Of a stretch of 25,832 nt of DNA, positions 7,501 through 17,306 are shown in pieces. Source of the stretch: Chara braunii (lineage: Eukaryota > Streptophyta > Charophyceae > Charales > Characeae); NCBI GenBank assembly GCA_003427395.1, contig BFEA01000040.1, forward strand, positions 901,106 through 926,937. The letters are read 5' to 3'. A model generated the notes under the pieces. That model did no database searches and had not been told where the DNA came from. It saw only the letters and a program-made list of their open reading frames with translations. The translations under genes were made by a program, and so were the position numbers. How positions within the stretch are numbered: position 1 is the first letter of the stretch; each line of letters starts with the position of its first letter.

Positions 7501-8446
7501 CTTTTCTCTTCCTCCCCATCTCTTTTCCTCTTCAACACAACCTTGCATAGCTACCCTGCCAAATTCAGAAAGTACTCTAGTTCTCTAATGCCCATAACCT
7601 CACTATTACTGTGTCTCAACCTCTATCCTTACTACCTGTTGTAAACATTTCTCGGCCTCGCAACAACTGTTTGAAACTCTTCCTGCAAATTTATCTATGC
7701 TACTGTGTCAACCGTCAAGAACAACTATGTTAACCCTCAACTAAACATGATTAACTCAAGAGCGTCATTTTGTCTGAGTATAACGATTTGTACTCGATCT
7801 AAGTCTAAGCGGATCAGACCTAATCATGATCTGTTACCAGCCCAACCACGGCTGGTTGGAACTCGCGTTCCTGGTGACCTTGACACTCTACCACCCCCCT
7901 CCCTCTTTAGTGTCTCCTACGGCCGCCAACTCTGAGTAGGGAACCGAGTGTCCTGGTTCCTGACCAATCATTCACCTCGCCCACCTGCCTACCGTCCTTC
8001 CCAACGTGACTTCTGGTAGATCTTGGACCAGGGGGAGAGAACTAGCCCCCGCGCTGTCGGAGGGCGCGGTGTCCCGACCCTCCTTCCTGTACCAGATTTC
8101 TTCTCAGCATCAGTACCGTTCCGACCTCTGCTGCTTGTTAGGCGTGTTCCGAACCTCAGCAGGCCTGGTACCTGAGCTGTGCCTCGACGTGGACAGGTCC
8201 AGTTGGCGTTTGCCTCGGCAAAAGGGCGCGTCACTGGACTTTCCTTTGGTCCACGCAGGCTCGGCGCCCTGCTATACAGCAGAGCACTACCGGCCTGTGG
8301 CCGTGGTAGCCGTCGGGTTCGTCCAGGGACACGAAGGAAAAGGGGACCGGCGTGGTCTTTCCTATTGCGCGCCGAGTGCCCTCTAACTAGGTTATGGGCT
8401 AGATGCTCAAAGCTGCTTTCGCTGCAGGCAGATACCAGTCCGTAGG
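7501..8446. other. Unassigned region
   Basis: 7492-7560 is pyrimidine-rich. 8006-8446 is distinctly GC-richer than its surroundings and has long open frames on both strands, including a minus-strand frame to 7989. None shows a recognisable domain. Open frames on both strands are expected where GC content is high, so I do not call a gene. Confidence 0.5.
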
Positions 8447-8615
8447 GCCTCGCGGAATTGACACGGTTAATGAGCTTTCCTGTGGTGTCGCGAGGGCTCG
8501 ATCCCTTGCCTTGCAGTGGGTCTGCAGCTGAAGTGACCGTCGGGTTTGGCAAGATCCACTCAGCCGTACACCGAGGCCCGAGGGTCGTGATCTGGGCTAG
8601 GTACAAAAGGAAAGG

Positions 8616-8670
<55 letters not shown>
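8447..8670 (+). mobile_element. Candidate retroposed sequence with a 55-nt A tail
   Basis: Fifty-five uninterrupted A (8616-8670) end this stretch. A B-box-like GGCTCGATCCC lies near 8505, and a weak A-box-like GACACGGTTAATGAGC lies 35-50 bp before it, so a tRNA-derived SINE is possible. A tail this long and clean suggests recent insertion. I could not find a target duplication matching GGTGAAACGG after the tail. The 5' boundary is therefore a guess, and the transposed unit may extend further left. Confidence 0.4.
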
Positions 8671-8672
<2 letters not shown>

Positions 8673-8822
8673 TGAAACGGGAAAAGGGGATTCGAAGTCG
8701 CGTGTCGATTCTGTACCTCGGGACAGTTCTCTGTCTTCGCCTGAGGTGGATAGGTGACCGCAAGTTGTAGTGTCTCTGCGACTTTTCCTTTTCCTTTGTT
8801 TCGATTTTTATTTCTACCTTTG

Positions 8823-8855
8823 ATATTATTATTATTATTATTGTTATTATTATTG
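8823..8855. repeat. (ATT)n microsatellite
   Basis: An ATT trinucleotide tract with one interruption (TTG). Around it, 8671-9400 has no recognisable gene. GTGGCTGAGCGG near 8971 resembles the A box of a Leu/Ser tRNA, but no matching B box follows. Confidence 0.9.
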
Positions 8856-9408
8856 CTGGGTGTTTTTCCAGGTTTTTCAGCCCGCCGTTTCGTGGGAAGG
8901 CCAACGGCTTGAATTTCGAAGCCCGGTTACGATTTGCGCCCTAGACTAGTCCGACCCCTCGCGTGCTGCTGTGGCTGAGCGGTCCGGTTGAGCTGCGCAG
9001 TGGGATCCCAAAAGAGGGGCGACCCTCGACCGCATTGGTAGGAGGCTTATCACCCTCCATGGAAGGTCATAAGCCCCCTCCTTGCCATCGGACATGGGTA
9101 CCCAACGGGAATAGACCGAAGGTGTGTTTTGAAAAGGGTAGCGCACCCGTTGGTATCCCGTTATGGGATCGCCGTTTTTGGTCGATAGTCACATCATGAC
9201 GTTTAGCGACTAAAATGGGCAATGAACTTAACACGGGTGTTGGCCGTTGAGTTTTGGCCTTTCATTCTACTTTTCTTTGAGTTAACTGATCTAATCCTAT
9301 TTTATTATTTTCGGGATTTTAGATTACTAATACGGTGAATTAATGGAAGAGGAGGATAATTTGAACTTTTTGTTTTGAAACGGGGAGATTACATTAGGTA
9401 GCAGACTC

Positions 9409-9416
9409 TATAAAAG
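9409..9416 (+). promoter_or_regulatory. TATA-box-like motif
   Basis: TATAAAAG sits in an AT-to-GC transition and precedes a GC-rich stretch. It could be the core promoter of a decayed LTR or of a lost gene. Nothing downstream confirms either. Confidence 0.3.
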
Positions 9417-9510
9417 AAAAGGGGGAGCGAGTCTTTGGCTATTGGCTTGTCGGAAAGGGTCAGATGAGCCCCCCACTTTCTGAGAGTCGAGACACTACTT
9501 GCGACGAGTT

Positions 9511-9566
9511 GCTCGGTGGAGTCTTGCCTGCACCGTGTGCTCGGTGGAGTCCTGCCTGCACCCGGT
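9511..9566. repeat. 28-bp tandem repeat, two copies
   Basis: Two adjacent units begin GCTCGGTGGAGTC at 9511 and 9539 and differ at a few positions. Confidence 0.8.
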
Positions 9567-9742
9567 GCACCGTGAGCCTGCAGTGGGAGTAGTGCGCTAT
9601 TCTAGGCTAGTTGTCTGGTGCTCTCGTTCTATTTGGCGAAGGTTCGACTATGGCGCGGTGAAGTGGGCTGCACGGCTATAGGCCCAAATACCTCCAGTTC
9701 ATTTGGAGGTGGGAGCAAATATCGGGTGAGGGGCCTACTGTA

Positions 9743-10283
9743 ATGGCTATCTTAGACTATAGCCACAACAATGAAGAGGTAAGATTAAAGGTTAATGTTG
9801 AAGGGGGAAAAGAGAGAGAAATGAGGGTTGATCGAAGACTGCAGCTGGCGATTACAGAGGCCAGGGACAAGGTCGAAATGAGGTGCAGACGGGACGGGGT
9901 CACGGATGAGATCAAGGTGACCATCTCGTATTTGGAGGTGGAAACCGCCACGGACATAGTGGAACGCGAATAACAACACCTGGACCATGATTCAGAGGCG
10001 GAGAGTGAGGCCAGCGACCGGGAAACTGATTTTCAGTCCTGGAACAGACCGGACTAGGTTCACAGGAACCATCCTCAGGCGCGACAAGCTGAGGACGGCC
10101 CAGAGGCCAGCTCGCGGCAGCGGAGTCCCAGAGGGCGCAGGACAGAAAAGGCGGGAGGCAAAGGAAAGAGGTGTGTGTGATCGTTACGAGCGAGGAGTGA
10201 GAGAGAGGGCTCGTAAAGGTCAACACGTGCGAGCGAGTCGCGGGGAGAGGGACAGTTACATGAAGGAAGCGTGTGGGACCTAG
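9743..10283 (+). pseudogene. Charged, unrecognised open reading frame remnant
   Basis: A 76-codon frame opens with MAILDYSHNNEEVRLKV and ends in TAA at 9971. The same frame continues with an acidic segment (DHDSEAESEASDRETD) and, after another stop, a basic segment rich in R, K, S and G. The basic stretch continues in a second frame to 10283. Acidic-then-basic composition without motifs could fit a decayed gag-like or LINE ORF1-like protein, but I do not recognise a family. Substitutions and at least one frameshift make it non-functional as read. Confidence 0.3.
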
Positions 10284-11954
10284 AGAGGGGATATGGAGGC
10301 TGACGCTCGGTACGCAGCCTACACGTGGTGCAGCACGGGGGGGTGAAAGAAGGTCAACGAAAGAAGGGGAAGGCATGACGAATGAGCGAGACACGGGTGC
10401 AGTTTACGTCGATCGCTGCCTCACGTTTTCGAGTAACGTTTTGAGACTATTGAGATGCGGCGAGTTTCCCTGTTGTGAGCGTCACTCTCTCATGAGCACG
10501 TATGTGCTTCTTCAGGAGCAAAATCACAGACCTTCGTAGCGAGGTGGGTATTTCACCTAAAGCCAAGGGCGAGTGATAAAAAAACTAGGTGGCTTGAGCA
10601 TGGGAGAGAGAGAAGTACGCAATTTGTGAAGAGGCATGGGGCGTGTGAGGCTGGTAAGTGGTTGGCGTCATCACTGATGAGGGGACGAGCGGTCATTATA
10701 GACAGGGAGAGAAAAGGGAAGAAACAAGAAGTTCTCGTATGATCTTAAGGTTGGCCGACCATTTTGAATGCTCATGCGCATTGGTTAGTGAGGATGGCGC
10801 CAGAGATGCAAGTATGCCGCTTGACGGGATGAGCGAAAGAAAAGGAAAGAGGGGAAGGAATGCTCCGTGATTATGCCGCAGTGGATTGGACGATCTTCCA
10901 GGTGTCAGCGTGTTCGGTATGCCCAGCTTGCACGAGCACCTGTACCTGCTCATGCAATAGGTAGCTTTGCAGCGGAAATCTTGCTAAGCTTTTGATGCTC
11001 TACGAAGTTGGGTATTATCAAGGAGCGTTCCGAGCGTCGTGGTTGACTGACGGACTCTCATTATTGGCGTAATCCGGGTTCCTTGTCAACTGTGTGAAGG
11101 GGCCAAGGAGAGGTGTATGATGGGTGTATTAGTGGACCACCTGGCAAGGCATGCGGACTTGTGATTAGTCGGTTGAATCTGATCTCTTGTTCGACTCTTG
11201 TTAGATCGACACAGCTCTCTTCGCCCTCGTCACATAATGGCTGTTAGTACAACAGGTCCTTGCCTCCCTTGCAACTGTCATTTCCTTCGGAGACAGCTGT
11301 TGCAGGGTCCATGTACTCGCTGTAATACATTTTCCTTGGGAGCACGTCCATAGGATTGGTTGATGATAATGTGAGCCTTAAGGGAGTCCTTACTGATTAA
11401 TGCTTTCATTCTTTTGGCGCTTCCTTGCAGTCGATCCAGAGGTTGTAATCATGGTCAGTTCGTGAGATCACACTTGATCTTGATTGGCTGTCACAGTAAT
11501 GGCGTTTCCGAAAGTTTGGTAGGGACATATGAACCGTCGCCTGTTTTCGTAAGCAAGGACAAAACAAGTGTAGTTTTTTCTCTAGCCAGTTCGGAAAATA
11601 TAAGAAGCACTAGTGCGGCTAGAGTGAAGAGGGAGAAGCAAAGGGCGAATGTGGTGACAGGTTAGAGTGATGATGGCGAGGCTATGGGTGAGCTTGACTG
11701 TTAATTGGGATTCTCATAAGACAAGGCTTCAAACGACTATGTTCAGGATTACTTTTATCCTTTTCTTTTCTCTCTCTTCTGCTTTAACTCCACTGGTGTG
11801 AGGGTTTTGTACTAGATTCGACGGAATAACTTATTCAAACTCTATTCACATTGGGACGCTAAATAATAAATACACAATTCCTCTTTTTTTTGTCTAATTA
11901 CTCTGGCAGGGGTGGATTTAATTGTGAGTTTCGAGCCTCCAAAGATCACTGCGC
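10284..11954. other. Unassigned region
   Basis: I see no recognisable gene. Short open frames occur (for example 11414-11665), with no motif and no continuity. The plus strand is purine-rich over 10100-10870, as elsewhere in the decayed retroelement sequence of this window. That hints at old retroelement sequence but does not prove it. Confidence 0.4.
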
Positions 11955-12011
11955 AGACTCATAGGATCGTGTGAGATCATGAAAACTCATGATCACGCGG
12001 GGTCTATGAGT
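11955..12011. repeat. 57-bp interrupted inverted repeat (GATCA/TGATC words)
   Basis: GACTCATAG (11955-11963) pairs with CTATGAGTC (12003-12011). Inside, GATCATGA (11974-11981) pairs with TCATGATC (11986-11993) around AAAC. Further GTGATCA words follow to about 12095, including the palindrome GTGATCAC near 12025. It could be a small foldback element. No ends or target duplication were defined. Confidence 0.6.
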
Positions 12012-13261
12012 CCACAGACATTCGCGTGATCACTCAAAGTTCGTGATCAGGTGAGCCTTTTTGGAACCGCATAGACTTGTGTGATCTTGAGTGTTTGCTA
12101 ATGAGCGAGCCTTAGTCGTTGGAATGATGCTCACAACTGAGAAAGTTTTCGAATACCTGCAAAGAAAAACCCATACTAGCCTATGTGTGCTTATATGGGG
12201 TTATCAAATGATAAATGTGCATTTGATCCAGCAAATGGGGTCCACAGCTTAACTCGCTTTTCGGGTTGCCGTCAGTGCATACAAATGAGACCAATCCCTG
12301 AGTGAAGTTGAATAATGAGCCGCAGAGGGAGGAAGCGACAGATGAGAAAAATAGCCTACTTGCTTGCAAAATTCCTGCTTGATGGAGATTAACTTCATTG
12401 GCGCTTAGTGAACTGAGTATTAATCCAGAAAGACTAACTGAGAAGAGAAAGTGGGTGTGGGATGACTACTCTCTTAAAAACGTGTCGCCAAAACTTTTGC
12501 ATGCAACTTTTACACTGGCCCTCGAACAACGTAAAAATTGAGAGCAATTTCACTCCCTCAAGGCTACGAGGCGGATTGCAGAATTACCGAATTTTGGATA
12601 AGTGATTGCAGATTGTGGATAAGACCTCAAGTGTACTCCACGGTTGAAATGTGTGGGCCTGAGACGAGCGGTGAAGCCACTACTGACCCATGACTAGGAC
12701 CCCTTTGCATTAAAATTCAGGTCTGCATGAGGGAGAACGTTTTCTTTGAACTTCTATATGGGCAGTTAAGATACCGTGCATAGGGCACGTCTGATGCTCG
12801 AGGGAACTTCATATCAAAGGTTTGTCAAAATCTGATTGAGTTATTTCCGAGTACAGATGTAACCTTGAGCACAAAACTAGTTACTGATCGAGGGTGGAGC
12901 GAGAGGGTGTAGTCTTATGAATCTGGCTGAAACCTCGCTGGCCCTGAGCGGCAGCAGACAGAGGGTTGAGGGCTAGCATGCATCCGTGTGCTTCTTCAAA
13001 ACTCGTAGGGTCAAAGAACTGTGGGACAGACTTTTCCAAAACCTCGTCTCTTGGGATGTCTCTTCTCACACGTGCTCCGCCCATGTGTCTGTGTAATGTT
13101 GAACATGAACGGGTTCTGGGACTGTAAAAACAACGATTATCTGAGCTTTTCAGGCATCTCCCTTTTCATTTACTCACTTGTTCATGGTTTATCCTTTTTG
13201 GAACTCATCTGATTCGTCGAACTGGATAATTGGCTGAGCCCAGTTTTATACACCGGGGGGC
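12012..13261. other. Unassigned region with a possible integrase-tail remnant near 12724
   Basis: Most of this stretch shows nothing. From about 12724 on the plus strand, a frame reads MRENVFFELLYGQLRYRA before a stop. This resembles the (F/L)xLxYG(R/Q) block after a Gypsy integrase core, such as LFTLWYGRYATLP in the element downstream (near 23160). If real, a second, older Gypsy copy once ended near here. The match is short and the assignment weak. Confidence 0.3.
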
Positions 13262-13642
13262 TTGCCCAGTTTACAAGCGGGACTCAGCTATCTCAGGTCA
13301 GTAATCCAGTGCACTACACTCAACTACACTAGGCATGAGAGCGACTATTTGCCCCGAATGTGGAATTTATCATCCAATCCGAGAGTGAAGAGAACCATGA
13401 AAGAAAGGGAGGTCTTGGTGGTGAAGAGCAGATTAAACAGGGACAAGAGAGAGGGATGGGAGGAAGAAGCGTACCGAGACATGAAATTACATAGGAGAGT
13501 TCAACGCGAACACGCGGTTCAGATGGTGAAAGATGAAGTGTACATTGAGTACGTGATCTTCTTCTATGGATGCAATGACAAATTGTACAGTGCCAGTTCG
13601 TTAATAGAGACGATAGAACAAGCCAAGACAAAGCTCACATGA
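13262..13642 (+). pseudogene. Unrecognised basic ORF, possible pre-gag domain unit
   Basis: A 126-codon frame with a long charged middle (rich in R, K and E, possibly coiled coil) ends in EYVIFFYGCNDKLYSASSLIE and a helical tail. That end loosely resembles the beta-beta-helix core seen in units from 13988 on (for example HILVVKFLNSDSLDVRVYSS at 16897). I do not recognise a named family. It lies in the same orientation, just upstream of the clearer units. Confidence 0.3.
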
Positions 13643-13899
13643 GATAAGTGGCACCCGAGTCAACTCCTCAGAACTCCTCCAGCATCTGTACCAACAGGTA
13701 CTGCTCCACAATCTATTGTCTTTTTAGTAGTTTGATACCAAGTGATCTACAGTTGGTTCTCTTATATTTTGGCATTAATTCAACATTTAAATAGTATTCA
13801 ACTAGTTGCCAAGTGACATTCAATCAGCAAACAATCTTACCATTGCCAGATGTCATCGAGATCAGTGACAGTTAGTAAGAACTCCCGACCGGAGATACC

Positions 13900-14512
13900 A
13901 AGCTTGGCTCCAACACACACGCTCTTCACATGAGTACAGTTAAGTCTTTTCCAGTGAGTAAGTCAGTATTGACCAACCTCAATCAGATTGCACTCAAGGA
14001 GGCAATTCAGTATCCGTATGTCAGTGCGGTCGGCTTTAGGCAGGGAGATCTGTCAATCTTCGCTGTCCTCACCAGGTACCATCTATGATCTGAGATCCTA
14101 TGTGAAGAAGGGAAAAAAGACCCACGAGCACTTCGACTCAGTCTGGATTTCGACAGCCAGCTATCTCGAGCAAAGAGAACGTGAGCTTGATGAGAGTGGT
14201 GCCAAGATGATTCGCAGCTTTGGGCCTAAGCTCTACGTTGATTATCCCAAGTCGCCAGTCTCTTTCCTACTCACTGATGGGTCTTGCTGGGGCGAGTTGA
14301 TAGACTTGGCAAAGAGGTACGTATCGCCAGCACAAATTAACTATCTGGCTTTGACAGAGCCGTCAGAGTTTGACCATCTCAGACGGGGAATCTTCTCTAG
14401 GCCCTATCTACCTACACTATGGGAAAAGTTTTGCTCCATGATTGACTTTCGGGTCATGTACCTCGGATGGAAGTGTTCAGAGCTCGCAGGGTTCAGGTGG
14501 CTCTATATACAG
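13900..14512 (+). pseudogene. Pre-gag domain unit 1 (upstream of the putative LTR)
   Basis: From 14082 a frame reads IYDLRSYVKKG, then about 130 residues to a stop at 14513. Just before it, in another frame, IFAVLTRYHL precedes the same point, so one small frameshift separates the two strands of the motif. It parallels the unit at 15411-15800 in several features: FLEGDIYDIRPYVKKG there, an aromatic-rich middle (FD-VW, FN-LW), and a later P...DG-(C/N)W...I segment. The family is unknown to me. It sits before the candidate 5' LTR, so it probably belongs to an earlier copy of the same element. Confidence 0.45.
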
Positions 14513-15064
14513 TGACCATAACCTCAGAAAGTACGGAGACATGGTCGAGAGTATAAGGAACAAATAGTAAAATGAAAGATTGAGAGTACAACCCAAAGGG
14601 ATGAGTGAGGACTCAAGACTAGTGTTAGCCATGCTCTCTTTCATGTGTACTTTCTAAGACTATTTAAGAGTTCTTATTCATCCCTCGCTTAACTTTGTCA
14701 CTGTTCAAGTCAGTCAGTCTTGTTCCTTCGCATTGCCTCGCTTGATGATTGTATTCTCTGATGATTCTGTCACAGTTCTCAAAACTGAAAAATTTGCTAA
14801 ATTAATGCATGCAGAATACACCACAATTTTATGATTATTATTTGCATGATTTTCTGTTGTTCTGAATCAAAATAAAAGATTCCTTAGACCGGAGACCGAC
14901 GAAGACCGCAATTGAAGGGTCTCGCTCGAAGCCGGACGCACACAACAGGAAGGGATTTGCTTTAATTAATTTATTTTATTTAGTGCAAAACACACAAAAT
15001 CATGCGTGACAGCCTGCTGGTTTTCCTGTCGCATGAAGTGGCCCGACTGGAAAAAAATGCGACA
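14513..15064 (+). repeat. Candidate 5' LTR of the Gypsy element
   Basis: The right end is supported. ...GCGACA ends at 15064, four A follow, and the primer-binding site starts at 15069. Inside are a TATA-like TATTTAAG (14661-14668) and a polyadenylation signal AATAAA (14871-14876), in the order expected for U3-R-U5. The left end is a guess (TG at 14513, right after the pre-gag unit 1 frame closes). I could not find a second copy downstream, so the LTR call rests on the PBS and these signals only. Confidence 0.4.
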
Positions 15065-15068
15065 AAAA

Positions 15069-15087
15069 TGACGCCGTTGCCGGGGAC
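15069..15087 (+). promoter_or_regulatory. Primer-binding site, tRNA-Asp type
   Basis: TGACGCCGTTGCCGGGGAC differs by one base (A for G at the third position) from the complement of the plant cytosolic tRNA-Asp(GTC) 3' end, TGGCGCCGTTGCCGGGG. This site is well known from plant Athila-type Gypsy elements and does not fit animal tRNA-Asp. It would prime minus-strand cDNA synthesis. It fixes the direction of the element (plus) and the right edge of the 5' LTR. Confidence 0.75.
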
Positions 15088-15410
15088 ATGAAAAATTTTC
15101 GTGTCAGGAACGAGCTTGGGTCAGCAAACAGCCTTGAGCTTTGATTAGGCTTTGAGAACTTTTGACAATTTGAGAATTTTCCAGACTGATTTTGCAATCT
15201 TTCGTGAGTCATTATTCTCTTGAAAAGCATAATTGCTAACTGAGTCTTATCTTCCTTTGTGTTAGGTACCACACTCGACTGGACAAGAAGACTGATATTA
15301 CTGACTGGAGAGAATCAGGCTTGATCTCAGGTATGTCTCATGAACCCATGATGTCCTTGGAACATTAAGAAGAGAAAGGAAGAGCCGGGAGCTCAGAGAC
15401 TTCATCAAGG

Positions 15411-15800
15411 ATGCTAACTATTGATGCATTGAAAGAACTCTCGAAAGTAACTATTAAAGGAATATTCCTCTATCAGTATGAGCATTGCTGGATCTACTGT
15501 TTTGGCTATTCGGCCATCAACGTAGTGCTGGCTCACTTCTTGGAGGGAGATATCTATGATATCCGTCCTTATGTCAAGAAGGGAGACTGTGACGATGGTG
15601 AGACCTTCAACTGGTTATGGGAAATTGCAATCCAGTCTTTTTATGATGAGAAGGCAGATTCAATCAAGCAGAAGAAGAAAGTGGAATGTGGTCTTATGCC
15701 AGTAACATATGAGACTATTCCGATCCCTCCAATACCTGACAGCTACTGTGATGGAACTAATTGGTTACCAATCATCAGCATGGTACTTAAGTGGGAGTAA
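15411..15800 (+). pseudogene. Pre-gag domain unit 2
   Basis: A 129-codon open frame, the only unit without an internal stop. It contains FLYQYEHCWIYCFGY, then VVLAHFLEGDIYDIRPYVKKG (two beta-strand-like stretches). A helical stretch with KADSIKQKKK follows, then PPIPDSYCDG-NWLPII. The same order recurs in units at 13900, 15940, 16365 and 16822. The function is unknown. It starts about 340 bp after the PBS, so it would be the first protein-coding part of the element RNA. Whether it was ever fused to gag cannot be told. Confidence 0.5.
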
Positions 15801-15939
15801 TGAACTGGTGGTCATGAGAGCTAAAGAGACTTCAGCATAGGAAATCAGATAGAGAAAGTCGAAATTTGGCAGAGGTTCATGCCCAAGTCAAGAGAAGGTC
15901 GAGTGTCTTCTAAAGTCACTGAATATTCTAAGTAAGAGA

Positions 15940-16284
15940 GAGGTATTCCCATATGAGGCTGTCAGATATGAGATAGTCGAGAGTGGATGGGAGCAGGAAC
16001 GATTCTATGTAGTGACATTTTATTTTATAGACCTGGGTACATATGACGTGATAATTTATGTTCCAAAAGAAAGAAGTGTTAAAGCAGTGTATGAGAGATG
16101 TTAGGGATTTGCTGAAGAGGTTGTATTGAAAGAGAAAGAGAGACTTGAGAGGGAAAATAAGAGCTTCACTGGATCTACTCGATTTACTGTTTTTGAGGGA
16201 CTTTCATCCCCTCCCTTGCCCGATATTAATTTGTCAAGAGAAAATTGGTCTGCAGTAGTTGAGTTTACTCTGAAAGTGAAATGA
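15940..16284 (+). pseudogene. Pre-gag domain unit 3
   Basis: One frame of 115 codons with a single internal stop reads YEAVRYEIVE, then FYVVTFYFIDLGTYDVIIYV. A charged helix follows (KEKERLERENKSF), then SSPPLPD and RENWSAVVEF. It aligns motif by motif with unit 4, at about the level of diverged paralogues (for example KERLERENKSF against KKLEREGESF, and RENWSAVV against RQNWSAMV). Confidence 0.5.
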
Positions 16285-16364
16285 GACCAAAAAGTTAAAT
16301 GAGTCGACACTATGTACCCTCAAGAGAGAAACTCTAGTTTAAACTGGTAAGAGGTCATGGATGG

Positions 16365-16820
16365 TTGCGTGAGGCTGAATCAGATAAACTGTTAAATTCC
16401 CTCAATTCTATAACGAGTAGAGTCGTAATCCTCTATGAGATCGTGGTGAGGTATGAGGCCATAAAGAAACCAGGGCGAGAGCATGACAATTTGTATGTTC
16501 TTACCAACTATTTTATTGATTTTAATAAGTATGATATTGAGATTTATGTACCGAAATAAAAATTTGAAGAATGTAGAAAAGGTGTGTGTTGGCAACGAGC
16601 GTCGGACCTTGTGCATGATGAGAAAAAAAAGTTAGAGCGAGAGGGAGAGAGTTTCTCCTTTAGTACCTATGTTAGACCTTTCGTTGGAATACCATCTCCA
16701 TATGTTGAAAGACTTACATTCTGAAGACAAAATTGGTCAGCCATGGTAGATCTTGTATGAAATGTGAAGAGAGCTAAGAGGAATACTCTTAGTAGCCAGG
16801 ATAACTACTGTGAGGGGTAA
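16365..16820 (+). pseudogene. Pre-gag domain unit 4
   Basis: A 152-codon frame with stops at 16557 and two more. It has LYEIVVRYEAI, a polar loop, YVLTNYFIDFNKYDIEIYVPK, the helix EKKKLEREGESF, IPSPYVE and RQNWSAMVDL. The frame is kept across three stops, so point mutation explains its decay better than random sequence would. Confidence 0.5.
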
Positions 16821-16821
16821 A

Positions 16822-17304
16822 CTTTATGAGGTGACATGATATGATAATCCCTTTGTAATCCTAGGGCATGAGATTTGCGGGAGATGACATATAATGTTTC
16901 ACATTCTTGTGGTCAAGTTTCTGAACTCAGACAGCCTGGATGTGAGGGTTTACTCCTCAACCTGTCTAGAGAAGGAAGTTGACTATTTGGAGTGTCTAAA
17001 AGGGGCATATATTAGTCTCGAGAGAACAAAAGAGTGGTTAGAGAAGTTAAGGAGAAAAGTGACATGGGGAGTGGGAGTAAGATAGTTTGAGAAACTCCCT
17101 AAGTTCTCGATTGCTGATGGGTTTGAAGACGTGAGAGATTGGATGCCCCTGCTGGAGACTATTGCTGAGGTTGGAAGAGCAAGAGAGAAAGACTCGATTG
17201 TGATGATAAAATCCCTGTTTTTGAGTATCTTCGAGCACAAGTTCGAAATCCCTGATTATGTTCAACCTGAGATCTACCTTTCGGATGTTGCCTATGATGG
17301 TTAA
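16822..17304 (+). pseudogene. Pre-gag domain units 5 and 6
   Basis: A single 161-codon frame with three stops. The first half reads LYEVT, then HILVVKFLNSDSLDVRVYSS, a helix with LERTKEWLEKL, and FEDVRDWMPLLE, which mirrors YEIV / YVLTNYF / YDIEIYV / helix / NWSAMV of unit 4. The second half, IVMIKSLFLSIFEHKFEIPDY, repeats the strand pair again (unit 6). The family was not recognised. Confidence 0.45.
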
Positions 17305-17306
17305 CG

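Noticed and set aside
7989-8606. A 205-codon minus-strand open frame and overlapping plus-strand frames at 8006-8445
   Set aside because: The region is GC-rich with few stops on either strand, both strands are open, and no domain or plausible start context is seen.
8458-8757. A plus-strand frame encoding a long lysine run
   Set aside because: The lysines are the translation of the 55-nt A tail, not a protein.
8960-9010. tRNA-Leu/Ser gene suggested by GTGGCTGAGCGG
   Set aside because: Only the A box is present. No B box or T arm follows at the right distance.
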